From Paraburkholderia sp. UYCP14C (lineage in GTDB: Bacteria > Pseudomonadota > Gammaproteobacteria > Burkholderiales > Burkholderiaceae), in the NCBI RefSeq assembly GCF_004197395.1, contig NZ_SELS01000016.1, forward strand, positions 101,717 through 165,716: a DNA stretch of 64,000 nt. Direction: 5' to 3'. Within the stretch, counting starts at the first letter, position 1. Every line of letters starts with the position of its first letter. The notes below the pieces were generated by a model. That model did not search any database. It was given only the letters and a program-made list of their open reading frames with translations, and was not told where the DNA came from. Shown in pieces: positions 38,247 to 47,801 of the stretch. The position numbers were made by a program, and so were the translations under genes.

Positions 38247-38258
38247 GTGGTTTACCAC
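38247..38258. promoter_or_regulatory. Candidate GntR operator site 2
   Basis: GTGGTTTACCAC has perfect arms GTGGT/ACCAC around TT. Its core TGGTTTACCA is centred 25 bp from site 1. Confidence 0.5.
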
Positions 38259-38354
38259 GGCGTGGCAGGCTGGTCGAGAAGCCTGAAAGCCCTGCTGCGT
38301 CGGTTTGACGGCCGGGAAGGGCAGTGCCGCGCCGGTGCGGCCGGACCGGGCAAT

Positions 38355-38364
38355 TGGTGTACCA
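38355..38364. promoter_or_regulatory. Candidate GntR operator site 3
   Basis: TGGTGTACCA within AATTGGTGTACCATTTTT, 54 bp upstream of the regulator start. It closely resembles the TTGGTATACCAA type of site known for FadR-subfamily hexuronate regulators such as UxuR/ExuR. Confidence 0.5.
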
Positions 38365-38418
38365 TTTTTACGAACTCGAGCCGCCTGCTGGCGGCCTCGT
38401 AGCTTTCGGGAATCCTGA

Positions 38419-39147
38419 ATGGCCGATCTTTCGCACACGCCAGGCGGCCGCTCCGTCGATGAGGACGCGACCGACCGTTCCTATGTCGGGCTGGCGAAGC
38501 AGATCCACGATCTGATCGTCGCCGGCGACGTCGGGCCGCGTGCGCGTCTGCCTTCCGAGCGGACGCTGGCGGAGCGTTTTGGCGTGAGCCGCACGCAGGT
38601 GAGGGAGGCGATCATCGCGCTGGAAGTGCAGGGCGTGGTCGAGGTCCGGGTCGGCTCGGGCATTTATGTGGCCGAGGCGCCGCAGGCGCGCTCCGCGATG
38701 TTCAAACTGCCGCGCGGGCTGGGCCCGATCGAGACGCTGCGCGCGCGGGCGGTGATCGAAAGCGGGATCGCGGCGTTGGCCGCTACCGAACGCAAAGATG
38801 CGGACCTCGACCGGATCTTCGCCGCGTTGCGCGCGATGCGCGAAAACATGGACGACAAGGCCGCGAACGAGGCCGCCGACCGCGATTTCCATCTGGCGAT
38901 CGCGCGAGCGACCGGCAACGAAATGCTCCGGCTCGTGGTGGCCGCGATGTGGGACAACTCCCGCGCCGACCCGATGTGGAAGAAGATCGAGGAGCATTTC
39001 CATACTCCCGCGTTGCGGGCCGCTTCACAGGATGACCATCAGCGCATCTTTTCGGCCGTCATGGCGCGAGATGCGAGCGCCGCGCGCACGACGATGCAGG
39101 CGCATCTCACGCGCGTCATCGGCGAGTTCACCAAGGCGTGGCGTTAG
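38419..39147 (+). CDS. GntR-family transcriptional regulator, FadR subfamily
   Basis: 242-residue regulator: winged helix with PSERTLAERFGVSRTQVREAI (about residues 46-66) and the all-helical FCD effector domain, whose metal-binding residues fall in NEAADRDFHLAIARATGN and the late DDHQRIF segment. It is divergent from the sugar-type importer, and three palindromic sites lie between them, so it most likely represses that unit and itself until a sugar acid binds. The ribosome site of the ATG is weak. Confidence 0.87.
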   Translation: MADLSHTPGGRSVDEDATDRSYVGLAKQIHDLIVAGDVGPRARLPSERTLAERFGVSRTQVREAIIALEVQGVVEVRVGSGIYVAEAPQARSAMFKLPRGLGPIETLRARAVIESGIAALAATERKDADLDRIFAALRAMRENMDDKAANEAADRDFHLAIARATGNEMLRLVVAAMWDNSRADPMWKKIEEHFHTPALRAASQDDHQRIFSAVMARDASAARTTMQAHLTRVIGEFTKAWR

Positions 39148-39193
39148 TCCGGGTTCTGGCGGTGCGCGAGCGGAGCGCTTTGGTGTGGCTCGC

Positions 39194-40912
39194 TCACGGC
39201 TCTGAATCGTCGCCGGCAATCCCGTCGAGGAATCGGGCCAGTCGTTCGGTATCGGCGTTGGTCCAGCCCTCCGGAGGCAGCACACTGGCCCAGCCGTCGA
39301 CGTAGTCCTGCGAAGAGTAGTTGTGGCCAAAGCCAGGCGGCACGCCGAGCTGGTGAATCTGATCGCCGACCGCCTGCACGCCCGACACGATCGGAAACCA
39401 TTGCATGGCGCGAGGCACGTCGAAGCCGCGCGGCGCGGCCAGCCATTGCGGCGGCCACCAGAACGCGCTGACACTCCAGAACACGGCCGGATCGGACGGA
39501 TGCTGCAGGTACACGATTCGCGGAGCCGGCCAGTCGGCATCCAATGCCACCTGCCGCGGATCGCGGTTCAAGAACCGGACGGTGCGCCCCTCATTGAAAA
39601 TCGGCTGCCAGAACGGCGAGCCACGATCGCGCTCGCGAGTGAGTTGCGAATGGATAGGATTGCTTTGTGTGGCGCCGGCGATCAGCACGCCATCGGTCGC
39701 GGCCACCATGTTGGCCACCGAGACAGAGGCGTCTGCTGCCACGAAAGGCGCTTCCACACCCGCGGCGCCGAGGCTCTTGCCGAACAGAACGAGCTTCGGC
39801 CGCCGTTGCGGCGGGAGCATCGACCAGCGGGCGCGAACTGCCTTGAAGAGCGTCATACCTGCCTCCTCGGCGAGCCCAGAGTCCATGAAGATAGCGTAGC
39901 GGCTCGGCAGGAACGAGTATTGGATCGCCACGATGGCGGTGTCGCCACGGTGCAGTTGTTCGAGCGAAGCAGCGGCCTTGGGCACTATCCAGCCCGTGCC
40001 GGTGGGTATCCACACGACCAGCACTTTGCGCTCGAACCCGCCCGCGCGTTCGAGCTCGCGGACCGCGATCTCCGCACGCTGCTCCAGGGAGTCCGCGGAA
40101 CGCACTCCTACGTAGACCCTCACCGGATCGACCAGCGTCGCATCAGTCCCGTGGAACTTCGCGAGCTGTTGCATGCTCGTCGCTGTTGCCACGAAGTCGC
40201 GCCCCATGCGTCCCAGACTGGCCCACGCGACGAACGATTTGCTGCTGCCGGACACCGCTGGCGACGTGGGCGCCACGGTTCCCTCGGTCGTTCGCTCGTT
40301 CTCGCGCCAGTGGACGAGGTCGACGCCGCCGGTGACGGTGGGGGCCGCCACTCCACGAACGAGCGCCATGCCGATTACGACGATGAGCAGTGCCGTTGCC
40401 GGCACCGCCACGATCGATGGGACATACCGCTGGATAACGCGCTGCAGCGCCGCGATGCCACGGGCCATTAGCCGCGCGAGGATCAGCAGTAGCAGTGCGG
40501 CAACCAGCGAAAGCACGCTCGCCAGCACCCCATCCAACCAGGTGATGGACGTCATCCCCATGAAACTGCGTTGCTCGTTCTGCCAGCCGAGCCATAGCGT
40601 CGAGCCGACGAATAGCGCAATGAGCCAGGCCGCCGCCACGGCGATCCCGCTACGCCGGCGCATTGCGCTGCCGGGAAAAAATCCCCACCGCGCCAGCAGC
40701 CGATGCCCGCCGCAGCCGGCCAGGGTGCCGATCGCGTAGCCGATGGCCAGACAGGTCGCGCCGACCGCAGTCTGCGTTCCCCACGACCGTGGAATCAGGG
40801 TTGGCGTCAGTGACTGCCACCAGAACACAAGCGCGAGCAACGATCCGCTGAGCGTCGGCGTCCAGACTGCGACTCGGTGTCCGGCTGCTGCTGGCTTGTC
40901 GGAGTTCCGCAT
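39194..40912 (-). CDS. Membrane alpha/beta-hydrolase family protein (Abhydrolase_9 type)
   Basis: 572-residue protein. Four to five hydrophobic helices come first (about residues 20-190, e.g. SGSLLALVFWWQSLTPTLIP). A soluble hydrolase domain follows, with nucleophile elbow GKSLGAAG (Ser about residue 375) and the late RIVYLQHPSDPAVFW segment carrying the acid. This matches a conserved family with N-terminal membrane domain and C-terminal hydrolase, function unknown. The start at 40912 (MRNSDKP) was preferred to 40954, whose extra 14 residues look unnatural; neither has a strong ribosome site. Confidence 0.8.
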   Translation of the reverse strand: MRNSDKPAAAGHRVAVWTPTLSGSLLALVFWWQSLTPTLIPRSWGTQTAVGATCLAIGYAIGTLAGCGGHRLLARWGFFPGSAMRRRSGIAVAAAWLIALFVGSTLWLGWQNEQRSFMGMTSITWLDGVLASVLSLVAALLLLILARLMARGIAALQRVIQRYVPSIVAVPATALLIVVIGMALVRGVAAPTVTGGVDLVHWRENERTTEGTVAPTSPAVSGSSKSFVAWASLGRMGRDFVATATSMQQLAKFHGTDATLVDPVRVYVGVRSADSLEQRAEIAVRELERAGGFERKVLVVWIPTGTGWIVPKAAASLEQLHRGDTAIVAIQYSFLPSRYAIFMDSGLAEEAGMTLFKAVRARWSMLPPQRRPKLVLFGKSLGAAGVEAPFVAADASVSVANMVAATDGVLIAGATQSNPIHSQLTRERDRGSPFWQPIFNEGRTVRFLNRDPRQVALDADWPAPRIVYLQHPSDPAVFWSVSAFWWPPQWLAAPRGFDVPRAMQWFPIVSGVQAVGDQIHQLGVPPGFGHNYSSQDYVDGWASVLPPEGWTNADTERLARFLDGIAGDDSEP

Positions 40913-41065
40913 GCGTGCTCGCTCAGGTTGGCATGACTCGCACCCTGTTCCCATGAGGCAACCGCGAAGGGGTCGGGCTTGATTCAGACCGTGCTTGCAT
41001 CGATCGTAGTGCGACTACTCTGAGCCGGTTTTCGACCGGCTCGGTCAGTTCGACGCGCCCGGTTA

Positions 41066-41848
41066 TCAAGGCCCGGGGAGGAACTGAACGTCCCCGTACC
41101 AGGCGCGCGTCGTGGTGCCGGTATTGTCGGTATCGGTCAGCAGCCCGTAGCCGGTGATTCGTCCCGGCGCTTCGTGAAAGACCCGCTGATAGTCCTCCAC
41201 GATATTGCGGCGCAGGCTTTGCCACTGACCCGCATCGCCAGGCTGACCGGAGACCACGATCATCTGGACGCGGTCCGTGTGAGGGTTGGCAATGACGGTA
41301 CCCGGCGCGGCGTTGGTCGACCAGATATACATCAACGTGGCATAGGGCAGATCCTGGCCACCCAGTTGCTTGGCCACGCTCATCTTCGCCCGATCGAACA
41401 TCGACAGCTTGCTCTTGTCGCCGTCGAACACGAACACCAGCCGCGTTGGCGCGTCTTCCTTCGATGCGACGCGGTTATCGGCACCCTCGATCGGTCGATC
41501 CGCTTTCCAGCGCCATGCCACGACGGGTGTGCGAGCAAGGTCGATATCACCTTCGTGCATCAGCGCTGATGCAGAGCGGTTCGCGTCCGCCTGGAGCACG
41601 GTGCCGTGGTCGTCGTGAACGAGTGTGTATTGCGTGAGGGGCTTGCCGTGCACGACCGGCAGGTTCTTCCAGCCCGCGGGCAGGGGGGCGCCCGGTTCGA
41701 TCGTGGAAAAGGCTATACCGGGCTTTTGGTCTTGGGCAAGGATGGGTGGTGGCAACAAAAGAAGCGCGGCGCACACGGCGATCCAGGCGGATCGGGCTGT
41801 TCGCTGCCGGGTTCGACGGCTCGAGGGAAGATGCATGGCGGGTCGCAT
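41066..41848 (-). CDS. DUF3047 family secreted protein
   Basis: 260-residue protein with a signal peptide (ARSAWIAVCAALLLLPPPIL, cleavage after AQ near residue 39). The domain has VAWRWKADRPIEGADNR, TRLVFVFDGDK, LPYATLMYIWS and ends with ARAWYGDVQFL-like RAWYGDVQFL, matching the DUF3047 family seen in many proteobacteria without assigned activity. Presumably periplasmic. No clear ribosome site; a second ATG four codons downstream is possible. It follows the membrane hydrolase on the same strand, transcribed toward it with 153 bp between. Confidence 0.75.
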   Translation of the reverse strand: MRPAMHLPSSRRTRQRTARSAWIAVCAALLLLPPPILAQDQKPGIAFSTIEPGAPLPAGWKNLPVVHGKPLTQYTLVHDDHGTVLQADANRSASALMHEGDIDLARTPVVAWRWKADRPIEGADNRVASKEDAPTRLVFVFDGDKSKLSMFDRAKMSVAKQLGGQDLPYATLMYIWSTNAAPGTVIANPHTDRVQMIVVSGQPGDAGQWQSLRRNIVEDYQRVFHEAPGRITGYGLLTDTDNTGTTTRAWYGDVQFLPGP

Positions 41849-42093
41849 TGGTTTTTTTGAATATCACCCATTGTAATGGGCTCCGTTGGCGACATTTCCG
41901 TAGGCCGCGAGAGAAAATGCGACTGCTGCCACAGTTGTGCGACTGTGTGACAAAGTTGCTGCGACTGGCCTAACAGCCCGGTTTAGCCTCTTTGTCGCAC
42001 GGTAGAAGTCGCGAACCGATTCGACGCCGCGTTGGATCGCCCGCAAGACAGTTTGACAAGCGATAGCCGAAGGCGGCCACCTTACCACTGGGG

Positions 42094-42573
42094 TCAGCCG
42101 GCGATCGGCCAGACGGCGTCACGGACCACGATCGGCTTCGGAATGAAACCGAGCTTCAGGAAGACATCGGCGGTTTCCTGCAACTGAGCGGCAATCGCGC
42201 GCGTGACAGGCCCCACGGTCAAGTCGCTGCGATCGATTGCGACACGCACTGCATCAACGTCCATGCCGATGGCGGCCGATGTAGCCTCGGCAAACTTGTC
42301 GCGATTTTGCGCCGCCCACGTGGTGACGTTCGTCACCTCATCTAAAACCGCGAAAGGCATGGCGGACGCTATCTCACCAAAGCTGGCACACATGAAATGC
42401 TCGAAGGGCAACGGCCAAGCCGCGTCGTAGTTGTCGAATTTCCGAGCATGCAGGCGATTAAGGATTGGTACAACGATCCCGGCTATCGGCCGCTGATCGC
42501 CAAGCGACATGCAGCGGCGCGCAGCGTCATGATCGCGGTGGAGGGCCAGTGAAGCGGTGGGACGTCCCTGCAT
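42094..42573 (-). pseudogene. Decayed C-terminal fragment of an SsuA-like ABC binding protein
   Basis: Only the last third of an aliphatic sulfonate/nitrate-type binding protein is left: AVLDEVTNVTTWAAQNRDKF, then AIGMDVDAVRVAIDRSDLTV, VTRAIAAQLQETADVF and LGFIPKPIVVRDAVW. The first about 55 residues of the open frame do not resemble the family, there is no signal peptide and no permease or ATPase is nearby. It looks like a remnant left by deletion. Confidence 0.6.
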
Positions 42574-42690
42574 TCAGCGGGTCCGCTCCAACCCGGAAAG
42601 CGGCCATCGCGGTGGTTTCGGCCAAGGTCAGCGAAGGGTCGCGTGCTGCCGATCACAGTCTGGGGACATGGGAGCAGTGTCCGCTAGCTG

Positions 42691-43095
42691 TCATTGCCCC
42701 AACCTTGAGCGGATCTCGGCGACGGACAGATCATGTTTATGTGTTGCAATTTGCCAGGTATTACCCCATTCATCTATCACCATGGCTCGCCGGTCGCCGT
42801 ACGGCATGTCGGTTGGTTCCTCAATTGCGACCGCATTCGCCGCGATCGCACGCCTGTAGGTTGAATCAGCGTCCTCCACATAGACGTAGAGAAATGCCGT
42901 GGCTGGGTCACGCAGGCCATCCCCACCGCTGACCATCAGCACGGAGTCGCCAATTCTGATCTCGGCAGGTAATCCGGTTCGAAATTCACCCCGTGCCTGA
43001 AAGACCTGCTTAAGGAAGGCTACTAGGTTTTCCGGATCCCGTACGATGATTCGGGGTGTGACGGTATGCCAGCCGTCAGGCTGGAAGTTAGTCAT
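42691..43095 (-). CDS. VOC/PhnB-like glyoxalase family protein
   Basis: 134-residue protein with the vicinal oxygen chelate fold of the PhnB/SRPBCC-unrelated glyoxalase type: TPRIIVRDPENLVAFLKQVF, IRIGDSVLMVSGGDG, FLYVYVEDADSTYRRAIA, and the C-terminal GDRRAMVIDEWGNTWQIATH. Function unknown; such proteins often bind metals or act in antibiotic resistance. The ATG at 43095 has GAGG upstream; extension to 43173 is unlikely. Stands alone at the edge of a gene-poor region. Confidence 0.8.
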   Translation of the reverse strand: MTNFQPDGWHTVTPRIIVRDPENLVAFLKQVFQARGEFRTGLPAEIRIGDSVLMVSGGDGLRDPATAFLYVYVEDADSTYRRAIAANAVAIEEPTDMPYGDRRAMVIDEWGNTWQIATHKHDLSVAEIRSRLGQ

Positions 43096-44086
43096 AGCTT
43101 GCGCCTCGTAACAGATTTCACCGAGAATTCTCCTCTGAGTGCCCCATGTCAGCAAAGGGGTCGCCTTCGGCACACGGCATCTGGCGCCCGCCGGCCAGGA
43201 GCCGCCGGTCGAGGCGTCTTTCCAGTTTGTATGGCCGAGGTCTCGTCCGCCCCCCGCTCAGTGGCCGGTTTCCGGCGAGCAAATTGACAGTGGAAGTGCC
43301 TCAAGGCGGCCACTTTCTGCCGCTCGCCTGAGCCGTACAGCGGTCATTCGAACGGCCGGTCCACTTCGAAACCCGCCCGATGCGCGACGCGCGCTTGTCT
43401 TAAGGTTTGTTCGACCCCTGCCCATGTCCGCGGGCTCGCAAGCACCCGTCAGCGCATGCGGGCAGGCGTTGGACAAATCCAAAGAACTACCTTCTTTGAG
43501 ACGCCGGTCAGGATGTCCGCACTGCTCCTTAGCTGCCCCGGAAGGCCGGACGGCGCGACGGGCGGCAGTGGGGCGCACTTGCTTTTCCGGCGGGCGAGGC
43601 GATCAGCCGGGGCCGCGTGGGGCGGGCCTGGGCCGGCGAATCGCGGTGATAAGCGGAACTATCGCGGGATGAGAGTCGAGTCTCTTCCCCGGCAACCTGC
43701 TTCGGCCACCGGGGCACGGATGAAAGGCAGTAAATCAGAAAGATTATCCAACTTGATTAGGTCTCACATATCTGGGAAAGCTGGTTCACGGCACACAACC
43801 AAAATTGTTATTAGCTTCAACTAATTTCGTGAATACCCGCGCTTCCTGCCATCGTGTACGTGGCTTTCCAGCGCGGACGCCAAGTCAGGGGCTCCCGCGC
43901 GCCCTGACCGTTTTTCGTGAAAATTTGAACCTTGTGCATCAAATCATGAGCAGGCAACAACACAGCGGAGCAATGCGCGATCTGAACGGCTGAGCGCAAT
44001 GCCGCAGCAGCAGCGGACACTATTTCTTTCGATGTAGTTGGCCTTACCCCGGTTTAGGTCCTTGGAAAGAACTGTCTGTCCACGTG
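43096..44086. other. Gene-poor stretch with degraded repeat-like sequence
   Basis: About 1 kb with overlapping open frames on both strands but no ribosome sites or recognisable proteins. It contains one copy of a 28-bp element repeated at 50521. GC content falls after about 43720, where runs such as AAAATTGTTATTAGC appear. Confidence 0.5.
43260..43287 (+). repeat. Dispersed 28-bp repeat, copy A
   Basis: Matches 24 of 28 bases with the sequence at 50521-50548 (core TTTCCGGCGA followed by AAATTGA). Both copies lie in gene-poor gaps. Confidence 0.45.
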
Positions 44087-44320
44087 TCAGTGTGAAGCCA
44101 CCGGTGCACGTACGCGAACGCATAGGACGGTGTCCTCGCGGTCGAAGTGGCGGCCATTGAACAAACGATGTTGTCTAGGCAATGTGACCGCGAACCATTC
44201 CTTGTTCATTACTAAACCTGGCGCGTCCCACTTTGCAGGAAGCGGAGTGTCCCGGAAGCAAAGATGTTCCGGAAGCTCCAACTTCAGAGGGTCACCGATG
44301 CGCGACAAGACCCGTGCCAT
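44087..44320 (-). CDS. Possible small hypothetical or gene remnant
   Basis: 77-residue open frame, not recognised. The composition looks protein-like (DPLKLELPEHLCFRDTPLPA, then WDAPGLVMNKEWFAVTLP), but there is no ribosome site before the ATG and no neighbours on this strand. It could be the remainder of a longer gene. Confidence 0.3.
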   Translation of the reverse strand: MARVLSRIGDPLKLELPEHLCFRDTPLPAKWDAPGLVMNKEWFAVTLPRQHRLFNGRHFDREDTVLCVRVRAPVASH

Positions 44321-44391
44321 GGAGCACTGAGGTCATCAATGGCTCCGCAGATCCATCTGTCAGCGCGATCGGTGTGCCTGATTGTCGACTC

Positions 44392-44403
44392 GGGGCATAC
44401 CCC
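44392..44403. promoter_or_regulatory. Inverted repeat upstream of the amino-acid importer
   Basis: GGGG-CATA-CCCC, a perfect 4-bp-arm palindrome about 130 bp upstream of the binding-protein start. TTGTCG and TAAGAT flank it, but at 19-bp spacing, so a promoter is only tentative. Confidence 0.3.
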
Positions 44404-44459
44404 AGGTAAGATCGGGTTTTTTGGAATTCAGCTTGCATCCAGGTTTTTTTTCAGCATCC

Positions 44460-44469
44460 TGACTAGACA
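44460..44469. promoter_or_regulatory. Candidate HutC-type operator
   Basis: TGACTAGACA, palindromic except for one position pair, 63 bp upstream of the importer start. HutC-type regulators bind short T/A-flanked palindromes of this size. The gene for such a regulator closes the same unit. Confidence 0.3.
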
Positions 44470-44532
44470 AGATGCGATGCGAAGAGAGTCGCGCGCTCAT
44501 TCCAGAGGTTCCGCAATCACAGGAGAGTCGAG

Positions 44533-45393
44533 ATGCACGCGAAGTACAGCAGGTTGGCGAAGGGATTGATCGGTGCTGCAGTCGGTGCCGCCGTGCTCTG
44601 CGGCAGTGCCGCGCAAGCAAAGGAATGGAAGACGGTGACGATCGCGCTCGAAGGCGGCTACGCGCCCTGGAACCTGACGCTGCCGGGCGGCAAGCTGGGC
44701 GGTTTCGAGCCTGAGCTGGTCGCGAACCTGTGTGCTCGCGCGCAGCTGCAGTGCAATCTCGTGGCGCAGGACTGGGACGGCATGATTCCGGGCCTTCAGG
44801 CCGGCAAGTTCGATGTGCTGATGGACGCGATCTCGATCACGCCCGAACGCGAGAAGATCATTGCATTCTCGAAGCCCTATGCGGCGACGCCGGCGACCTT
44901 CGCTGTGACCGACACGAAAATCGTGCCGAAGACGGCCGCCAGCGCCCCCCCGTTGAAGCTAGAAAACGACGCGCGGTCCCAAGCCCCCGCTGTGGACGCG
45001 CTGCGCACCGCCTTCAAGGGCAAGACGATCGGCATCCAGTCCGGCACGGTCTATACACGCTTCATCAACGAGAACTTCAAGGATGTCGCGTCGATTCGCG
45101 TGTACAAGACTTCGCCGGAGCGCGATCTCGATCTGGCCAACGGCCGCATCGACGCCTCGTTTGACGACGTGACCTACTACGCCGCCAATGCCGACAAGAA
45201 GGAAGCGTCCTCCACAGTGACGGTCGGCCCGAAGATCGGCGGCCCGATCTGGGGGCCGGGCGAAGGGCTCGCTTTCCGCAAGCAGGACGCCGACCTCAAG
45301 GCGAAATTCGACACGGCGATTGCTGCCGCGCTCGCCGACGGCACGGTGAAGAAGCTCTCGCAGAAGTGGTTCAAGACCGACGTGACGCCCTGA
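44533..45393 (+). CDS. Polar amino-acid ABC transporter periplasmic binding protein
   Basis: 286-residue family 3 solute-binding protein with a signal peptide (GLIGAAVGAAVLCGSAAQA, cleavage near residue 29) and the motifs IALEGGYAPWNL, GFEPELVANLCAR, DWDGMIPGLQAGKFDVLMDA and ISITPEREK, typical of lysine/arginine/ornithine/histidine binding proteins. An extra linker (about residues 128-155, rich in Ala and Pro) separates the lobes and is unusual. AGGAG precedes the ATG. First gene of an importer-lyase-regulator unit. Confidence 0.87.
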   Translation: MHAKYSRLAKGLIGAAVGAAVLCGSAAQAKEWKTVTIALEGGYAPWNLTLPGGKLGGFEPELVANLCARAQLQCNLVAQDWDGMIPGLQAGKFDVLMDAISITPEREKIIAFSKPYAATPATFAVTDTKIVPKTAASAPPLKLENDARSQAPAVDALRTAFKGKTIGIQSGTVYTRFINENFKDVASIRVYKTSPERDLDLANGRIDASFDDVTYYAANADKKEASSTVTVGPKIGGPIWGPGEGLAFRKQDADLKAKFDTAIAAALADGTVKKLSQKWFKTDVTP

Positions 45394-45479
45394 GCGGCGC
45401 CAACCGACTGGCCGCGCGCCGCGCAGCACCTGGTTGAGGGCGCGCGGCCCCGTTCGCAAGCCTTGCGTGGGGTAGGAAA

Positions 45480-46202
45480 ATGTCTCTGTTCGAAATGCTT
45501 GGATTTGGTCCTGATGGCTGGGCCGGCGTGCTATTGCTCGGTGCGCTCATGACTGTTGTGCTGACGCTCGCTGCGCTCGCGATCGGTGCCGTATTCGGCG
45601 CGCTCATCGCCGCCGCGAAGCTCTCGCGCTATCGCACGGCGCGCGTGTTCGGCGACTGCTACACCACCGTCTTTCGCGGCGTGCCTGAGTTGCTCGTCAT
45701 CTATCTGTTCTACTTCGGCGGCTCGACGCTGGTTTCGTCGATCGGCCAGTGGTTCGGCGCGGACGGCTTCATCGGCGTGCCGCCTTTTGCAATCGGTGCG
45801 TTCGCGGTAGGGATGATTTCCGGCGCTTACCAGGCCGAGGTGTATCGCGCTGCGGTATTGGCCGTCTCGCGCGGCGAACTGGAAGCGGCGCGGGCGATCG
45901 GCATGCCTACGCTCACCATGGCGCGCCGCATCCTGATTCCCCAGGTACTGCGATTCGCGCTCCCTGGCATCGGAAACGTCTGGCAGCTGAGCCTCAAGGA
46001 TTCCGCGCTGATTTCCGTCACCGGACTGGTCGAACTGCTGCGCGCAAGCCAGGTGGCCGCCGGTTCCACACACCAGTACTTCCTCTTCTTCGTGGTGGGC
46101 GGGGCTCTCTATCTCGTGATGACGGGCATGTCGAACCGCGTTTTCGGCCGCGCGGAAGCGATCGTCGCACGGTCCTTCAAGCGCAATTTCGCACGTAACT
46201 GA
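45480..46202 (+). CDS. Polar amino-acid ABC transporter permease (HisQ-like)
   Basis: 240-residue permease with five helices and the conserved loop GELEAARAIGMPTLTMARRI (about residues 137-156). It pairs with the HisM-like permease 16 bp downstream. FRGVPELLVIYLFYFGG near residue 64 is the second typical motif of the HisMQ family. GTAGGAAA lies upstream of the ATG. Confidence 0.87.
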   Translation: MSLFEMLGFGPDGWAGVLLLGALMTVVLTLAALAIGAVFGALIAAAKLSRYRTARVFGDCYTTVFRGVPELLVIYLFYFGGSTLVSSIGQWFGADGFIGVPPFAIGAFAVGMISGAYQAEVYRAAVLAVSRGELEAARAIGMPTLTMARRILIPQVLRFALPGIGNVWQLSLKDSALISVTGLVELLRASQVAAGSTHQYFLFFVVGGALYLVMTGMSNRVFGRAEAIVARSFKRNFARN

Positions 46203-46218
46203 CCCACGGCGCCCCATC

Positions 46219-46965
46219 ATGCATATCGATTTCGACTTCCTTCTCGACACGATGCGCCAGTTGATCGCGGCTGTCCCGATCACGCTGGGCCTGTTCTTCG
46301 CATCGCTGGTGCTGGGCGGCCTGCTCTCGCTCGTGATCGTGACGATGCGCGTGTCGCCGCACTGGCTGCCCAACCGCTTCGCGCGTGCCTACATTCTGGT
46401 GTTTCGCGGCTCGCCGCTGCTGATCCAGATGTTTCTCGTGTACTACGGACTCGGCCAGTTCGGTGTGATCCGCGAGAGTTTCCTGTGGCCGGTGCTGCGC
46501 GAGCCATACATCTGCGCCGTGCTGTCGCTGGCACTGTGCACGGCGGGCTATACCGCCGAAATCATCCGCGGCGGGCTGATGGCCGTACCAGTGGGGCAGA
46601 TCGAGGCGGGCTATGCGATCGGTCTGTCGGGCTTCGCGCTGCTGCGTCGGGTGATCGGGCCGATCGCGCTGCGCCAGTGCCTGCCCGCCTATTCGACGGA
46701 GGCCGTGTTGCTCGTGAAGTCGACGGCGCTGGCGAGCCTCGTCACCGTGTGGGAAGTGACAGGCGTCGCGCAGCAGATCATCCAGCAGACCTATCGCACG
46801 ACCGAGGTCTTCACCTGCGCCGCGCTGATCTACCTGTTCCTCAATTTCCTCGTTGTGCGGATCCTCGGACTCCTCGAACGCCGCCTCTCGCACCATCTGC
46901 GCCCCGCGCCGTCGGTCGTCCGCCGCCCCGCAGCGAAACTCGAAACCCATCGCGCAGCCTCGTGA
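46219..46965 (+). CDS. Polar amino-acid ABC transporter permease (HisM-like)
   Basis: 248-residue permease; [20 protein letters not shown] (about residues 63-82) and the loop [20 protein letters not shown] (about 130-149) are the hallmark segments. The C-terminal about 25 residues are polar and variable. The ribosome site is weak, consistent with coupling to the HisQ-like gene. Confidence 0.87.
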   Translation: MHIDFDFLLDTMRQLIAAVPITLGLFFASLVLGGLLSLVIVTMRVSPHWLPNRFARAYILVFRGSPLLIQMFLVYYGLGQFGVIRESFLWPVLREPYICAVLSLALCTAGYTAEIIRGGLMAVPVGQIEAGYAIGLSGFALLRRVIGPIALRQCLPAYSTEAVLLVKSTALASLVTVWEVTGVAQQIIQQTYRTTEVFTCAALIYLFLNFLVVRILGLLERRLSHHLRPAPSVVRRPAAKLETHRAAS

Positions 46966-46990
46966 GCCGCCGCCCCATCCGGAGAAACTT

Positions 46991-47782
46991 ATGAATGCAG
47001 CTGCACCGGTCGCCCTTTCCGTGAGAAACATCCACAAGTCCTTCGGCGACCATCATGTCCTCAAGGGCATTTCGCTCGACGCTCACGAAGGCGATGTGAT
47101 TTCCATTCTCGGCGCGAGCGGCTCGGGCAAGAGCACCTTCCTGCGCTGCCTGAACCTGCTCGAGATTCCGGACGATGGCTCGGTCGCGCTCGGCGGCGAG
47201 GAGCTCAAAATGAAGCGCCGCCGCGACGGCAAGCTGCAACCGGACGACCGCCGCCAGGTGGACCGCGTGCGTTCGCAGCTCGGTATGGTGTTCCAGAACT
47301 TCAACCTGTGGTCTCACATGACCGTGATCGAGAACCTGATCGAAGGTCCGATGCGGGTGCAAAAGCGCAGCCGCGCAGAGGCCGTCGAGGAGGCCGAGGC
47401 GCTGCTCACCAAGGTAGGGCTCGCGGACAAGCGCGGCCACTACCCGGCGCACCTTTCGGGCGGCCAGCAGCAGCGCGTGGCGATAGCACGAGCGCTCGCC
47501 ATGCATCCGAAGGTAATGTTGTTCGACGAGCCGACCTCGGCGCTCGACCCGGAACTGGTCGGCGAAGTGCTGCGCGTGATGCGCGCGCTGGCCGACGAAG
47601 GTCGCACGATGCTCGTGGTGACACACGAAATGGGATTCGCCAGGCACGTGTCCAATCGCGTGATGTTTCTGCATCAGGGCCAGGTGGACTCGGACGGCAC
47701 GCCCGAGGAGGTCTTCGGCGATCTGAAATCGCAGCGTTTCCGCCAATTCGTGTCGAGCCATGAAGACCGCAACACCCAATAA
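46991..47782 (+). CDS. Polar amino-acid ABC transporter ATP-binding protein (HisP-like)
   Basis: 263-residue ATPase with Walker [10 protein letters not shown] (about residue 40), [13 protein letters not shown], signature [15 protein letters not shown], Walker [17 protein letters not shown] and VTHEMGFA. It contains the HisP-type insert [24 protein letters not shown] precedes the ATG at 46991; a longer open frame from 46853 overlaps the permease in another frame. It powers the importer and directly precedes the lyase-like gene. Confidence 0.88.
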   Translation: MNAAAPVALSVRNIHKSFGDHHVLKGISLDAHEGDVISILGASGSGKSTFLRCLNLLEIPDDGSVALGGEELKMKRRRDGKLQPDDRRQVDRVRSQLGMVFQNFNLWSHMTVIENLIEGPMRVQKRSRAEAVEEAEALLTKVGLADKRGHYPAHLSGGQQQRVAIARALAMHPKVMLFDEPTSALDPELVGEVLRVMRALADEGRTMLVVTHEMGFARHVSNRVMFLHQGQVDSDGTPEEVFGDLKSQRFRQFVSSHEDRNTQ

Positions 47783-47801
47783 TCCACCGGCAGGCCGCGC
47801 T

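Noticed and set aside
41864-42088. 74-codon minus-strand frame after the SsuA fragment
   Set aside because: No ribosome site, no recognisable content; the region contains simple repeats such as GTGCGACTGTGTGAC.
43096-44532. CRISPR array or attachment site in the gene-poor stretches
   Set aside because: No regularly spaced repeats, no tRNA gene and no integrase were seen there or in the 50.2-51.0 and 61.1-62.0 kb gaps.
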